Part shown: piece after piece, positions 23,140-35,724 of the stretch
How positions within the stretch are numbered: position 1 is the first letter of the stretch
Layout: every line of letters starts with the position of its first letter
Source: Angiostrongylus vasorum
Taxonomy: Eukaryota > Nematoda > Chromadorea > Rhabditida > Metastrongylidae
NCBI GenBank assembly: GCA_018806985.1
Contig: JADANN010000438.1
Location: 62,001-126,000 of the forward strand
Direction: 5' to 3'
DNA: 64,000 nt
Position numbers and translations under genes: made by a program
The notes under the pieces: generated by a model
The model's database searches: none
What the model was told of the DNA's origin: nothing
The model's input: the letters and a program-made list of their open reading frames with translations, nothing else

Positions 23140-25020
23140 GGTGTCAAAATCCTGATAACTTTATTCTTCGTGGGATATAAAATTTTAACGACCGTGGACA
23201 TGAAAGTCCGATGAGATACGAATTAAGATGCGGTGAAACTGACGAACTGTGTATTCATTCATTTCTGTCATTCCTCACAATACACAACACCCATAAAAAA
23301 ACCAAGGATCTCTGGATACGCGGCCATAGGGGCCCCTCTAGTGGATAAGCACCCTGAGCAACAACACCAATTACTAACTACCCTGCCAGCTGTTTGCACT
23401 CTTTAAGCTCTCAATCGTTTCATCCACGTGCTCAAAATCGTCAACTTGAAGCCACCTGGTTCTCTATCCCACCTCGAACTACTTCTTATTCCGCGTATAA
23501 ACTTCGTATGTTCTTGAAGCATTCGTTAACGAATATCCACCCTTACAGTTAAAAATAAACTCAAGACCCACCGCAGGCACTTTAATCACAATGTTGTCGA
23601 GAAAGAACAGTTAGCATCTCTAGAGATACTATAGGTTTCTCTCAGGCCATCACTGCAAACATTGTTCGCTTCGCAGTGAATAACAGTCATAGAAATTTCT
23701 CATCGTCAGATTAACTCAGAGTATGTCAACCTGTTTCGCGTTGTCTGTTACCAGTTAATGTACCGAAATCACGTCCCATTCGCCTTCTTACATGGCATAT
23801 GATATCCGTACATATGGGCCCACGCTATGAAACACGTCTTCGCAATGAAAAAAATATGACTGACTCAGGCCATATCAATGTTAAACACATCACCCAATTC
23901 ATGAAAGCAGTGGAAACTGGCAACGCATTCTATTTTCTTCGCTAACACTGTGGACTTCATGATTCCATCGTTATCACACTATCGCATGACACGAACGCGT
24001 TACCAGCTAACTAGGTGCAATAAACGTCAGTGTACTTGAATGTTTGAGTTACTGTAACTTCAGACTCCTAACCAAAGGCAAAGCTAAGTTATTACACATA
24101 AAAGAAGAACGAATAAGCCCAGAAATAATTTTCTACGAATATGTGGCATGGCAAAGGTGGCAAAGAAGATGACAATAATGTTGTGAAGACGATGGAGCTT
24201 CAGTGGGATTAGCTTCACAGTTCGGAAGTGGAAAAAGTCCTTCGTGTCTGTGAGAGAGAGATTGCTGTACAAAAAGCAGAGCATTCAAAACAAGGCAAGG
24301 CGACAAGCAACGATGTCGAGAGCTTGTACTGAACATACTCTATTGGCGAGAGGATGTACAAGTTTATATTTGCATATAAGAATACAGAGACTAGAATCTG
24401 TCAAGGGAATATACCAGCATGTCGCGTTGAAAGATCTCTGAACTACGTGCATTCCAGTGTTAGCTGCTTCGATCCTGATCCCTGTTCCACGATACCATGT
24501 TCAAATGTGTAAAGGGTTACAGTACTTTTCATATGCCTGCAAATCTCAATGCAGAAGTAATGGAGGAGTACGAGACATACGTAAAATAATGAATTCTTAC
24601 AATCGTTGGTATAGGAATTTTAATGCTTACGCCTTCTTCATGTTGTAATTAAAAGCACAAAGCGCAGCTTGCTTAGTTGTAGGAAAAAGAAAAACGGCCT
24701 TGAAATAAATCGCGAGAGTCCGTGTTGTTCTTCCGTGTTCATTCTCGGGACGGCCACTTTTATCACCAACAACAATCTGTCATACTCGTATGGAGCACAT
24801 TTCTTCAAAATTACCAGGTGTAAGAGTAGCTCTTTAAACCCGTTAAGCAGAACAATGATGCCATGAACCAACCATTGATCGGCGACTAAAAGTACAACAA
24901 TGAATATCTGTTCGTCAAAATATAAGACTGCAAATAAACCGAGTTCATTTCGACTCACACCTGCCAATCCACCCTCACCTATGAGTTAAAATCTAGTGTT
25001 GTCGGAGCTCCTCCCAACGT
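23140..25020. other. No gene recognised
   Basis: Short ORFs only; none has family motifs or splice support. Confidence 0.4.
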
Positions 25021-25022
25021 TT

Positions 25023-25400
25023 ACCGCCTCACCGTGGTTGGGAGGTGTTCCTGGCTGTCAGTCTGCGATGTGAAGTGGAGTGATTCATTATCTCAGCAAG
25101 GTCCCTAGGTCGAAGAAGAATCCGGCGTGTCCGTTAGGAAGCCCAGTTAACAGTAAACAAATAGCAGGATCTACCACCATCTTGGCATCAAACTAGTCAC
25201 AACTAGGTAGCAAATCTTGCTCTGATCCACAAGAGCTGCGACTGCGTGTGGTGAAGAAGACCTGGGGCAGATTTTGGCCAGGCTGTCCTCGGGATTCCAG
25301 GGAACCACAATGGCTTAACCAGCAAAACTCCGAAAAGTGGAAATTATACTGGGGCCCTCACAACTGGTGGAGACGGGCCACCCAAGTACTCAAGTGAGCT
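25023..25400 (-). repeat. R2 repeat, left half of an inverted pair
   Basis: GTTTACCGCCTCACCGTGG start and ACTTGAG end on the plus strand, i.e. a full-length reverse copy. It faces the forward copy at 25465 across about 65 bp. Confidence 0.8.
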
Positions 25401-25464
25401 GTCGGATCTGAAGTATTAAAGCAGCATATGAGTAGAGATTAACGCACTATCTTCTTTATGTAAC

Positions 25465-25835
25465 ACTTGGATACTTCGACGGCCCATCCTCACTGGATGT
25501 GCAGACCCCAGCATATTCTCAATTTTAGAGTTTTGCTGGTTTAGCTATTGTGCTTCCCTGGAGTGCCAAGATCAACCTGGCCAAGGTGTGCCACAGATCG
25601 TCACAACTAAGGGAAGTCGCCGCTCTTTTGGATCAGAGAAGGATTTGCCACCATGCGACTAGTTTGGTACCAAGACGGTGAAGGATCCCGGTATTGGTTC
25701 ACTTTTAGCTGGGTCTCTTGACGGAAACGCCGGACACCTTTTCAGCTTGGGAGACCCTGCCGTGGAGATGAATCCTTCCGTTGTACATCGCAGTCCGTCA
25801 CTCCAAGCCACCGATGGGGCGGTGAACCGGTGGAA
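25465..25835 (+). repeat. R2 repeat, right half of an inverted pair
   Basis: Full-length forward copy: ACTTGGATACTTCGACGGCC to GGGGCGGTGAACCGGTGG. Confidence 0.8.
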
Positions 25836-26286
25836 GAGTTAACGTAATTCCTGGGTTAACCATGTGGTTCTGCGAAGTTCTGGATAAGTAAAGATGACTT
25901 TGAAAGTACTGAGTTTTTTATTTTGAAAAAGAAAAACATTCGCAAATGATAGTAAAGTCATGGTGTCAAAACTAGTGAAATACGGAGTATATGAAGTGTG
26001 AAAGTACGTTAGCGTTAAATAAAATATTGATAAATACAGGTGAAAACATATGTAAAGAAAAACTGCAAGAGCTTAGAAGTTTTAGTTTTGTACAGCAAGA
26101 GAGTTTCGATACATATGAATGTGGATTAGAAGAAAAGACAGAGTTTAGCCAGAAAATGTCACATAACGAATATAACAAAAGGCGAAATGTAACCCTGCTT
26201 TCTACACTGGAAGGTCCTGTTGGAAACAACAAATGTAGGAAGAAAGTGCAGTTAATGATTTTTCTTGCTCCCGTTCAAACATAAGA

Positions 26287-26933
26287 TTATTTGGGATTTC
26301 TATCATTCCACCTCTCTTTAGGGTCACCAAGCTCACTGTCGCTAATTTCCAAGTTGTTCATTGGAGTCACTAAGTTGTCCGCGTCGTTCTGTCCTTCATT
26401 CAGGAACATTTTAAGAAGATCTTCATGACGTACTTTAAGCTTCCTATTAAGTTCCTCTGCTTTCATCAGCTGGAACTAACAAATTAAGCAGGAACAACAT
26501 AACGAATGGGAACCGCTTTGGAACCTGAACTGACCTCGGACCTGCTTTCATGAAGAATGGCCATCAATGCATTGGTGTCGAGACGTTCGTGCGGTATTTC
26601 AAGCATCTAAATCATACCAATTACTTGAACGCTACATTACTGGATGGGTACAAGCCTATAGATAGTTCTTTTGTGTGCTTTGTTCTCCTGAAAGGTCTGT
26701 GGAACCTCAAGCAATGCTAGCGTTGGCTGGTCTGGCTTCTTGGGAATTGACAGAAGAAACTTAAGAAAGCCTGCGAGAGTGGTGGTAAAACCTGTTTTGG
26801 CGAAATAGCTATTAATCTCCTGAAAGCAGAAACCATGATGTATTAAGTTAAACTGTATCATCTCGTATCACACACCTCACTTATAAGGTCTGCCTCAGCA
26901 CGATCACTGAATGGCCCGGAGCTCATTCCTTTC
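26287..26933 (-). CDS. Small coiled-coil protein, tentatively MYCBP (AMY-1)-like
   Basis: Four minus-strand exons that join without a phase break: 26933-26876, 26819-26652, 26606-26535 and 26469-26287 (TAA). The first in-frame ATG is at 26926, 7 nt after a TTTAG acceptor, as expected for a trans-spliced start. That gives 157 residues. Segment INSYFAKTGFTTTLAGFLKF then LLSIPKKPDQPTLALLEV resembles the helix pair plus KP-x-x-AL turn of c-Myc-binding protein MYCBP. The second half (LMKAEELNRKLKVRHEDLLK) looks like a coiled coil and the C-terminus is acidic. The exon chain is well supported; the family name is a guess from a short motif and could be wrong. Function not inferred beyond that. Confidence 0.6.
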
Positions 26934-27379
26934 CTAAAGCTAAAAACCATTTAGTGTATGAACGCTCATACCTCAGGGAAAAATATTACTATAAACGTTG
27001 CAAGAAAATTTCAACGCTGAGAATGAAGACGACGGCAGTACTTTCGTGAGAATACAGAGACTGCCGATCTTCGTTGCAGGACCTCCATAAGTGCACTGCT
27101 CAATGGAGAAACGACTTATACGTAATTCAAACTTCTAACAAATCAGTATTATTTACATAAAGCTTAAGTGGTGCAGGATTTTAAATAACACGACCAACGG
27201 GAGGGAATGCTTTTCCCAACACGCAGAGATAAAATTGTGTTTTCGCTTGGTTTCAAAAGCCAGCTGCTGTTAGCCGTCTGGATCGTCCACTATCTGTTAA
27301 TATGAGTGTCCATTTCGAAAGTATACTAGCTATTTTGAAATAAATATATAAGACACGAATTCCACAAAAGGACAAAGAC

Positions 27380-27662
27380 AGGATAAAGCTCTCGGCGTTG
27401 ATCAGTCCCTGAGGGATTCGCCATGCATTCGACTTCACTAGGCATCGTTTGAAGGTGATTGAATGCATATCTGGCCTTTACATTGATTCGCTGTGGCCTA
27501 CCGATGTATCGAGCCAGTGCTGCTATCCTCCCAGACAAGTCTGCTACCAGCTTGCCGACCCCGAAGGGGAAGGAGGGCTTGGTGGGCCACGGGCGCGGGG
27601 ATCGATTCCACGTGTGTGTCGCAGTGGCGCCTCCAAACACTGCGCCACACGCATCCTCTTCC
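27380..27662 (-). repeat. S1 SINE
   Basis: GGATAAAGCTCTCGGCGTTG tail, CCTCCCAGACAAGTCTGC body, ACTGCGCCACACGCATCC head. The reverse complement of the head holds the A-box-like TGGCGCAGTG and the B-box-like GAATCGATCCCC. Confidence 0.85.
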
Positions 27663-28119
27663 ACGTAGGCCCTATGAAAATGAGAGTTCGGAAGTTTTAA
27701 AGAGACTTCTGTCTCCGGAAGCACTCGAGTTGATACCCCAATGTGAATTCGCTCGAGCTACAGGCAACCGTTAAATCACATCCGAACTTGCAGAACAGTA
27801 CAGATGGAGGACAAATGAAGGTCTTAAAGAGAGGAGAACAGTCGTTATGCTCGAAGCTGCTAAGGGTAAGAAAAAGCATTCGCAAAGCCGTTGGAGATTT
27901 CGATAATTCCAAGACAACGATGACTGCACTCTGACGTCTATGCAGACCACTAACAAATTCTAGAAAGGCAATGAAAAAAAACCATTCACGACTACTGTTC
28001 GAGTCTCTTCAATAGCCACATCTTCGGCCCTCATATGAAATAAAGAAGGATGGATATGTCGTACTACCTGGTCTCCCTTCCTAAATACTGGTCCGGACAT
28101 AATAAGACTTGAACGAATA

Positions 28120-29450
28120 GAAGATCAGCAAGAGTTATCTTTAAGAAGGACAACATCTACGATATCGGTGACCGTCGCCCAATCTGCTTGCTGCCTGTCG
28201 TCTACAAACTTTTCACCCGAGTAATCCTCTGTTGACAGAACACTGGACGAAGAACAGCTATGTGAGCAAGCATGGTTTTGAAAAGGATTCAGCACGGTGG
28301 ACCACATCAACACGATAAAAAGACTCAATGAAGTATCGCGAGAGTACGAAACACCGTTCCGTCCATCGATTTAAAGAAGGCTTTTGGCTTAGCTGAGATA
28401 TATGCAGTCATTGAAGCCCTGGATAGCCAGGGTGGCCCTACCTTATATATAAAGATTCTTGGTGAAAATACCACCATTCCATTATAATACTAACATCGAT
28501 GTGAAAAAAGGGGTTAGGCAAGGTGATACCACTTCGCCAAAATTGTTAACTTCCACGCTCCAAAGTACCATGCGAACATTGGAATGGGATACTATGGGAG
28601 TGAAAATCGACAGTCGGCAATTGAACCATCTTCGCATTACTGATGACATCGTTCTTACAACAACAAGAAATAGCCAGGGAAAACGAATACTAGCCGATTT
28701 TCACAACGATTCTGGAAAGATTGGTCTTCTACTGAATCTCACAAAAGCAATGATCATGAGAAACGGATTTGTTTCACATGTTCCATTCGTGCGCAACGAG
28801 ATGAATACCTTTGGATGCTCCAGCTAGGTCTAATTAGGTCAGGAAGTCAACATTATAAACCACTTAGGACCAGAGTTGAGAAGGTGGAAGTGAGCGGCAT
28901 GGATAGCTCTCAAGAGCATTGAGGATGTACTGATGAGAACAAAGAACATCCGACTCCATGGCTACCTTTTCGACTCCGCGATTTTCGCTGCCATAATATT
29001 TGCGTCAGAAACCTGGTCCCAGTGTAAGGAGGATGGAAAACCACTCAGCGTTATAGAAGGTGCAGTCGATAGGAGTATTCCACATCTAATACGTGAGAGA
29101 GAGGATCCGAAGTCCCGACCTGCCTCAACGGTGAAAATTTAAGGACGCCGTTCTACATGTCAAATTGTCTATGATGAGGTGGACCGGACGCGGTATGCGG
29201 ATGACAACCGAGGTGGACAACAGCCGATAGTGATTGGATGCCGATAGTGATCTTGATGTCAAATGCACAACAGAAAGACCGCCAACCCGGTATTTAGAGC
29301 CCTTCACGAAAACGTTAGAAAAAAAACTATGACGCTCAACAATTCTCTAGAGCGAACAGAACCCGATGGACTACTCTTGCCCGCGAGAGAGAAATACATT
29401 TTCTGGCGCCCGTGGAGTCACTTTGATGACCAGCTGGACAACAGGTGATG
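28120..29450 (+). pseudogene. RTE-like non-LTR reverse transcriptase, decayed copy 2
   Basis: Reads through the reverse transcriptase in order: SACCLSSTNF / LDEEQLCEQAWF, DLKKAFGLAEIYAVIEAL, VKKGVRQGDTTSPKLLTSTL, the catalytic region LNHLRITDDIVLTTTRNSQ, LLLNLTKAMIMRNG, ASETWSQCKEDGKPLSVIEG and a C-terminal FWRPWSHFDDQLDNR ending at 29448. The consensus FADD is ITDD here, so both Asp remain. Several stops and frameshifts make it inactive. No upstream endonuclease domain was recognised. Confidence 0.8.
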
Positions 29451-29534
29451 CATGTGATGTTTTGTTGCTAGAAAGCTGTATATTCGTAGTTTTTCCTTCA
29501 TTTAGCAAGATCCAGCATAAACTGGGATATGCTT

Positions 29535-29825
29535 GTTCAGGGGTGCGTGTGGCGCAGTGGTCGGAGGCGCCCTGCAACACCCGCGTGGAAAATCGATCCC
29601 TGCGCCCATAGCCCACCAAGCTATTCATCCCTCCGGGGTCTGCAAATTGGTACCGGACTTGTCTGGGAGGACAGCGGCACTGGCTGGATACATCGGTAGG
29701 CAACCGCGAGTCACTGTAAAGGCCAAATATGCATTCAATCACCTCCAAACGATGCTCAATGGAGTCGAATGCATGCCGCATCCCCCAGGTATGGATCAAC
29801 GCCGAGAGCTTTATCCGTTAACCTT
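29535..29825 (+). repeat. S1 SINE
   Basis: Well-kept copy: GTGTGGCGCAGTGGTCGGAG (A-box-like), AATCGATCCCTGCGCCC (B-box-like), GGTACCGGACTTGTCTGGG body, GAGCTTTATCC tail. Confidence 0.9.
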
Positions 29826-29833
29826 TATGCTTG

Positions 29834-30115
29834 TTCAGAAGCTTGTGTAGCGCATTGGTTGTCGGTGTCGTGCAACACACACTGAATGGGGTCACTAGTT
29901 CGATCCCTTGACGTGGGCCCACCGGATCCGTCCCTTCGTGGTCGATAAATTGATACCAGGCTTGTTTCGGAGAATAGCAACACTGACTTGGTAAATCGGT
30001 GGGCGACCTCAATTCATTGCACAAACTAGATATTCAACTCTTCTGTACTCGAAGAACTCGAAAGCAATGCCCATATCTCATGAATTGGCCAACGCCGAAC
30101 GCTCTGCCCTTTGTG
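29834..30115 (+). repeat. S1 SINE, diverged, tandem to the previous copy
   Basis: GTGTAGCGCATTGGTTGTCG head, TAGTTCGATCCC B box, TTGATACCAGGCTTG body and GGCCAACGCCGAACGCTC near the tail. Lies only a few bases after the preceding copy. Confidence 0.7.
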
Positions 30116-30119
30116 CTTG

Positions 30120-31040
30120 TTTGAATTTGGAAGGCTAAATTACTATTCGCCATATTTCGCCCAAATGTGACTCATATACCGACGAATCCAGGTCGGCTGG
30201 ATTCCCAAGGAATAGTTTTATTGATACTAAGTTTTTCTTCTTGTAGAAAAATAAAACATATAGATAAAATAACTTTATTGTTTCTAATTTAACCGTGCAA
30301 TATTTTATGTACAACATTTACAATTTAACCAATTTAAAGGTCATCTCTAACCCGATCTGTCAATATCTCCTAATATCAATGCAGACTAATAAATTACGTC
30401 TACTCCGACATACGAGGAAAGCATAGTACTGCGCGCTAGAAATTCCTACAACACATGGATTCCTATGGACAAATTGCTCTTTTCACATTATCAATTATCA
30501 GAGATGACTTCTGGAGTTAACACAGTGGAGGGCACCTTTTTTGGCTAAATCACCGGCAAAGATATAATAGTAGGATCTTTACAAATGTAAATAACGACTG
30601 TCTACTAGCGCTTTGAATACCACACGTGGTGCTTCTAAGTTATGTATGAAGGGATAGATTTCAAATTTCCAAACAGATGCAACTCAGTGTATCCAAATTT
30701 ACGGATCTAAGTAGCTGGAATCAATTACGGACGGATTCCGTCTGACTTTTAGCAAGACCACTCAATTTGCGAAAATTGCAAAATATTCACATAGAAACGA
30801 GATAATAAAAACTTGCTTCGGATTATCGGTAGACATATCTTTCACAGTTACGACGTCGTTAAACGTAACCTGGTTCGAATATCTTCAACTTTTCTCAAAT
30901 TTCCGATACTGTTTGTGCCTACCTTGCCAAATATGACAAATGATGGGAGTGACACTCAACTACGGAAAAAAAGATAAAACTGACAAGGTGATCCTTTTCA
31001 GATAACTCAGCAGATATCTAACATTTGTGACAAGTTTGCC
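30120..31040. other. Region downstream of usp-46, no other gene seen
   Basis: AT-rich sequence that should include the 3' UTR and polyadenylation site of the minus-strand deubiquitinase gene. Confidence 0.5.
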
Positions 31041-31041
31041 A

Positions 31042-34000
31042 TTAAACAGAAGCGTGATTAGAAATTGAAGAACCACTAGTTTTCAGCAAATCCGGACAAT
31101 CTCGAGCTTGATAGAAGAGAATGTAGGCTGACTCAGAATTCTTCTGTACACCACCATCAGACAAACCAAAAAAATCCTCCATCGAGGATATATCCATCTT
31201 ATCAACGATGTCGTCGTCAAATAGTAGCCAAAATGAATTGCTTTTAACAATAGTTATATAGTGTCCACGATTTGGTGTCGCTCCACAATGTACAACCGCC
31301 GCAATAAGATCATAGAGTCGATCAGCATTTGACGCATCATCACTCTGTAATAAGCTTATAACAGTCTTCTACCTAATATTTCTTCTATTCTATCTCTATT
31401 ATTTTACAAATATTTACATGTATCCCATTTCTTATCACATCTTACAGAAGATGATTGAGTTATATAAGGGGTACCAAAGTCCGAAGAATGGCATGGGAAG
31501 AGGAACTAAATTCGTTAGAACATAGAAATTAAGTGTAACGCATAGATCGAATGACATGGGGTACCTGACTACATTCCTACTATCTAATAGGGTTGCCCCT
31601 TATCAGCAGTGGCGAAATTTCAGGAACCACTCACACCGCAACCTGTTGAAATGACCGGAAATTCAAAGTGAATGGAACAACAGACCACAAAGTATTTACG
31701 TCATTGAACGATGAGCGACACTAATTACCCCGATATAAATGGATTAAACTGAACAATAAGTGGAAGCAAAAAGTAAACGCATGTATTTCCCATGATAACT
31801 TCACTGAAAACAGTGGAAATGAGTATAAGTGCTCACGCTTCCGTGGAAAGGAGAATCCAGCATTGCCAAGTAATTGAGCTGGTCTTTTACGCACGCCATC
31901 ATGTGACGTTTACCCTTCAGGAATGGTTAAGTTAGAAATAAAACCGTAGCGTATCATGAATACCATTAGTAGCTCTATTGTCGACAGTCCTTTTCCACAA
32001 TGATAGCCATCTCTTCTTGAACTCATACAGAACATACGGCACCACAAATCTCACCGCTTATTAAGAATTGCTAGCCAGCCATTACTGGTAAAAGATTTTA
32101 TAAAGTACGAGACACGGATAGCGTAGTTGTAGAGATACTGTCGTACAAAGCTTTTGTTCGATTCTGCGCGACGCCAAATAAGCCCCCCCATTCCCTTGCT
32201 GTCGGAAAATTAGCGCGGGAGCTGCCTACGAAGCTCTTTGCAATATACAACTGCTGGCGAATTTCTGTGCTATAGATGTGGGCACGTCCTACCCACCTAT
32301 GCGAAGATTCAAGCAAAATATATCTCTTTCTAATGCATTGATAATAAAAGCAGCTGTCTAGTCACCTAAGGCAGATTTTTTGTCTGATTGTGATGCGTTA
32401 CACTGGAGTTCACAACAGTGAGAACGACTAGGCGAGAGAAATTCATATGCAGATGAAAAACAGTAGGTGTTTGTGAATCCACCTTCCGCACTAGATATTT
32501 AGAAGTTGCAAAACAAGTGATTCTTATTTTCGATGGTTTTAAAACGGGCCAAACAGGTTTAGGAATGCAAGTGCTACATTCCAACTGTTAAAATGGTGTA
32601 AGTAGTCTCACAAATATATATTCTTTCTTTGATAAGCTTATACGAGGTTAATATACAAGCGCTATCTGGCTAACGCTTCGACGTTTTTATCGTTTCTTTA
32701 GGTGGAAACGTTAGCCGAAGAAAGATTGCATATCAAACTCATGTAAGCTTACCTAACAAAGAACAGATGTTGATTAGTCGTAGTTGGCTTAAAGGAAACG
32801 ATTTTGAAGTATCACAAGTGTCTTTCTCTCCAAAACAAATGAAGACGAACACACTACTCATCCAGGGGTATTCATGAGAACAATGGCATGTGCAAAGCTT
32901 AATCAGAAATTTAGCTTACAAAGCTAATTCTCACCACATTGAATAGTCGCAGCTCAAGTGGAAACAGAACCCGATAAGAAAGCTTCGTATACCGACTGAG
33001 TTGGTCCATATATTTAAAACTGAAAAAGAGCACAATGTTAACTTTTTATTTACTGCCTAATCTAATTTTACATGGCAGGCTGCTACGTGAAATACAACCA
33101 CAATGGGTGACGGGTGATTGCTGATGGCAATGACACACATAAAACTAGCCGAGAGAAAGGTAAAACGAAGGACCCGCATGGTGTGGTGGTGAACGCGTTA
33201 TCCCCCCGGAAAGGGTAATAGCGTGCTCGATCCACATTGCAGACATCTGCGGTCCGGAGTTTTTCCAATATCTCAGCATCGTTGTGGTTCCACTGAGAAA
33301 AGCATACAAACACTATGTGTGGAAACTAGCAAAGATTTATGGACGAATAAAATAAACGAACCGTTTTAAGTGCAATGCCAACATGTGTGGTAATCGTTTA
33401 ATACGCATTCGCTTCTGCGCTTCTTGTTTGGACGAGCACGTTTCGCAAAAATATTTCTGAATCAAAATTTCCTTGGAATATCCGGCTATGGTGGAATGCC
33501 CTTCCAATTCGAAAGGGTACTTAACAGAAAATGGTTTAAAACATGGATCTGATCTTGGAAAAGAAAACAAAATACTGATGATAAGGGCTAAAAGGATACA
33601 GGATAAAGCTCGGCGTTGATCAATCCCTCAAGGATGCGCCATGCACTCGACTTTTATTAAGCATCGTATGGAGGTGATTGAATGCATATCTGGCCTTTAC
33701 AATGACTCGCGGTGGCCCACCATTGTATCGAGTAAATGCTGCTATCCTCCCAGACAAGTCTGGTACCAATCTGGCGACCCCGAAGAGATGAAAAAACTTG
33801 GTGAGCCCTTGGCACGGGGATCGATTCCAAATCTAATGCAGGGCGTCTCCGACCACTGCGCCACACGCACCGAGAAGGATTACAAAACGTATTAGAACAG
33901 TGCAGAAAAGGAAGAACCTGATCACCGCATAACGTCTCAGTTTCACTAAAAACTCGCAAACAGTGAGTGATTGAAGCATTCTGGTCTATATCGACAGAAA

Positions 34001-35720
34001 GATCAAGAAAATCTTCATCCTTACTGGATACCTGAAATAAACTTCTTGTAAGAGATACATAGCAACTCGGATATCTTCAAGGTTTAACCACTACGGTAAA
34101 TAGTAACTGAGAATTGTTGTCAAAACAACAATGTAAGCATACCGTTTCACAACACAAGCATCTAGTCTCGTTCGTTAGAGTGCCCTGGAATATTTCGTGA
34201 ATCCACGTCTTGTCTGTCTTTGATGATGAGCTGAAATTTCACGAATCTGCTGCGTCTAGAGTAGTGGAAAGAGACCATGCCATACATTCCACTACCTTTA
34301 TGACACAAAGACCTTCAGAACCAACCTGTTGCCCTCGTCTCGTAGTTTGTCAGAACCAACAGTACCTTTGCGTAAAGTACCATTTCGCATCAAACGATCA
34401 CGCTCTGCCTTCTTTTCCTCGATAAGCGTCTCAGAGACCGTGTTAAGCAAATAGTTCAGAAACTCGTGCGCATCTTGTTGCATATAATTGTCGAAAAGCT
34501 CTGAAAAAGTGGAGAGTGGTATATTCTACAAAAAAGGAAGGAAAATTACCACATAAAGAAACATATCCTAAAAAATAGAAAACCATTTTCTTTCTTCAGC
34601 TTCGTAATAAACCGCTTCGGAGCGATTGTTCCGACACGACGCTTCTGAGTGGCAATATTGTGAAAGAGGTCAGCAAGGCAAGTAAGCAAATTTTCCTTCT
34701 GACTTCCTAAAATGAGTAAAATGAATGTTAACCTTTTATCTGCTCCATAATACAACTTTTTAAGGCAGATTATTACGTGAAATACAACCATAATGATACA
34801 GAGGTATCTGCAGTGGGGAACAAACGCGCTATTACCCTTTCCGATGGCTAACATGTTCACCACCACACCATAGGGGTCGTTCATTTCGCCTTTCTATCAG
34901 CTAGTTAATTTTCTATCTACCAGCGCCATCAGGAATCACCCATCAACGGCACTGACTGGGGGAGCATGAATCGGCATTGAACACAGTTAAGCTGAGGTTG
35001 TAGTTGAAATCACAATGTCAACTTTTATTTGCTGCCTATTACGATTTTTAAAAGGTTAAAATAGTGATTTCAACTAAAGCGTCAGCTTAACTGGGTTCAA
35101 TGCCGATTCGACCTCCCCAAATCAATCCCTTTGACGAGTGACTGGTGATGGCACTGGTGGACAGAAAACTAGCTAAGAGACAGGTAAAACGAAGGACCCG
35201 CATAGTGTGATGATGAACGCGTTAGCCCCTAGAAAGGGTAACAGCAAATCCGGAGCTTTGCAAATATCTCAACATCATTACAGTAAAATGAACGTTCAAA
35301 AAACAAGATATAAACATCACCTTCTTTGGAACACAATACTGAAAAACATAACACAGACACCAGAATGCTCACCCGACTTCTTCAATTGTTGTTTGTATTG
35401 CAAAATCTTTTCCCGAAATGGTCGACAAAAGTAAAGAGCTTGGATGACCGAGTTACAGTAGCATGTATTACCGAACTAAAACAGGACAAACATATCCCTG
35501 AAAGATCTACGGATCCTTGACAGATATGTGAAAACCATTCTGGTGGTAGCTGAGCACACTGCTTTCGACCTTATCAAGGAAACGCTTAGTGACAAAATCC
35601 CTTATGAAGAGAGAATAATTCATAAAGAGAGCTTACATTCACTAAGCCATAATAGTGCTCGTTACCAGAGTGAGGTTCACCGTTGATTTCACGTTCGAGT
35701 TGAGACGATGAGCTTGCACC
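31042..35720 (-). CDS. usp-46: USP46/USP12-type ubiquitin-specific protease
   Basis: Deubiquitinase of the USP46/USP12 family, a Cys protease activated by WD-repeat partners in animals. Minus-strand exons: 35720-35637, 35475-35373, 34706-34584, 34500-34326, 34230-34143, 34031-33918, 33456-33362, 33019-32935 and 31344-31042 (TAA). Phases agree at all eight junctions, giving 389 codons versus about 366-370 for the human proteins. Visible motifs: Cys box [41 protein letters not shown], zinc-ribbon pairs CLCC and CETC, the KRMRIKRLP region, and His box [13 protein letters not shown] followed by WLLFDDD. No ATG precedes [11 protein letters not shown] in the first exon, so the start exon is upstream and unidentified. 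Introns hold S1, R3 and a small fold-back element. The catalytic residues look intact. Confidence 0.93.
32628..32760. repeat. Small fold-back element with hammerhead-like layout
   Basis: Arms TAAGCTTATACGAGG.. and the reverse complement near TAAGCTTAC pair over about 45 bp. GGCTAACG at 32668 and CGTTAGCC at 32709 form a perfect inner stem. The minus strand carries CTAAAGA and CGTCGAAGCGTT. It sits in the last intron of the deubiquitinase gene. Confidence 0.6.
33045..33305 (-). repeat. R3 element, rearranged
   Basis: Starts with a forward terminus (TTTATTTACTGCCTAATC) but the body is reversed (GGTGACGGGTGATTGCTGATGG, CCCGCATGGTGTGGTGGTG, ACATCTGCGGTCCGGAG). One arm was lost. Lies in an intron of the deubiquitinase gene. 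Confidence 0.7.
33600..33880 (-). repeat. S1 SINE in usp-46 intron
   Basis: AGGATAAAGCTCGGCGTTG tail, CCCAGACAAGTCTGGTACCA body, CACTGCGCCACACGCACC head. Same strand as the gene. Confidence 0.85.
34715..35035 (+). repeat. R3 element
   Basis: GTTAACCTTTTATCTGCTCC terminus, GAGGTATCTGCAGTGGGG, CGCTATTACCC, CACCACACCATAGGGGTC, GGCATTGAACACAGTTAAGC and a far end CAACTTTTATTTGCTGCC. Longest forward copy. Confidence 0.75.
35055..35290 (-). repeat. R3 element, opposed to the previous copy
   Basis: Reverse copy starting TAGTGATTTCAACTAAAGCG..AGCTTAACTGGGTTCAATGC and ending ATCTCAACATCATTACAG. Tail-to-tail with the copy at 34715, about 20 bp apart, in the same intron. Confidence 0.75.
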
Positions 35721-35724
35721 CTAA

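Noticed and set aside
25991..26284. 97-codon plus-strand ORF next to the small minus-strand gene
   Set aside because: No family motif, AT-rich Lys/Glu composition, and it ends where the opposite-strand gene ends; probably chance or 3' UTR overlap.
29371..29850. Overlapping ORFs of 105-142 codons on both strands around 29.4-29.85 kb
   Set aside because: They are translations of an S1 SINE and the RTE 3' end; the same peptide strings recur at every S1 copy.
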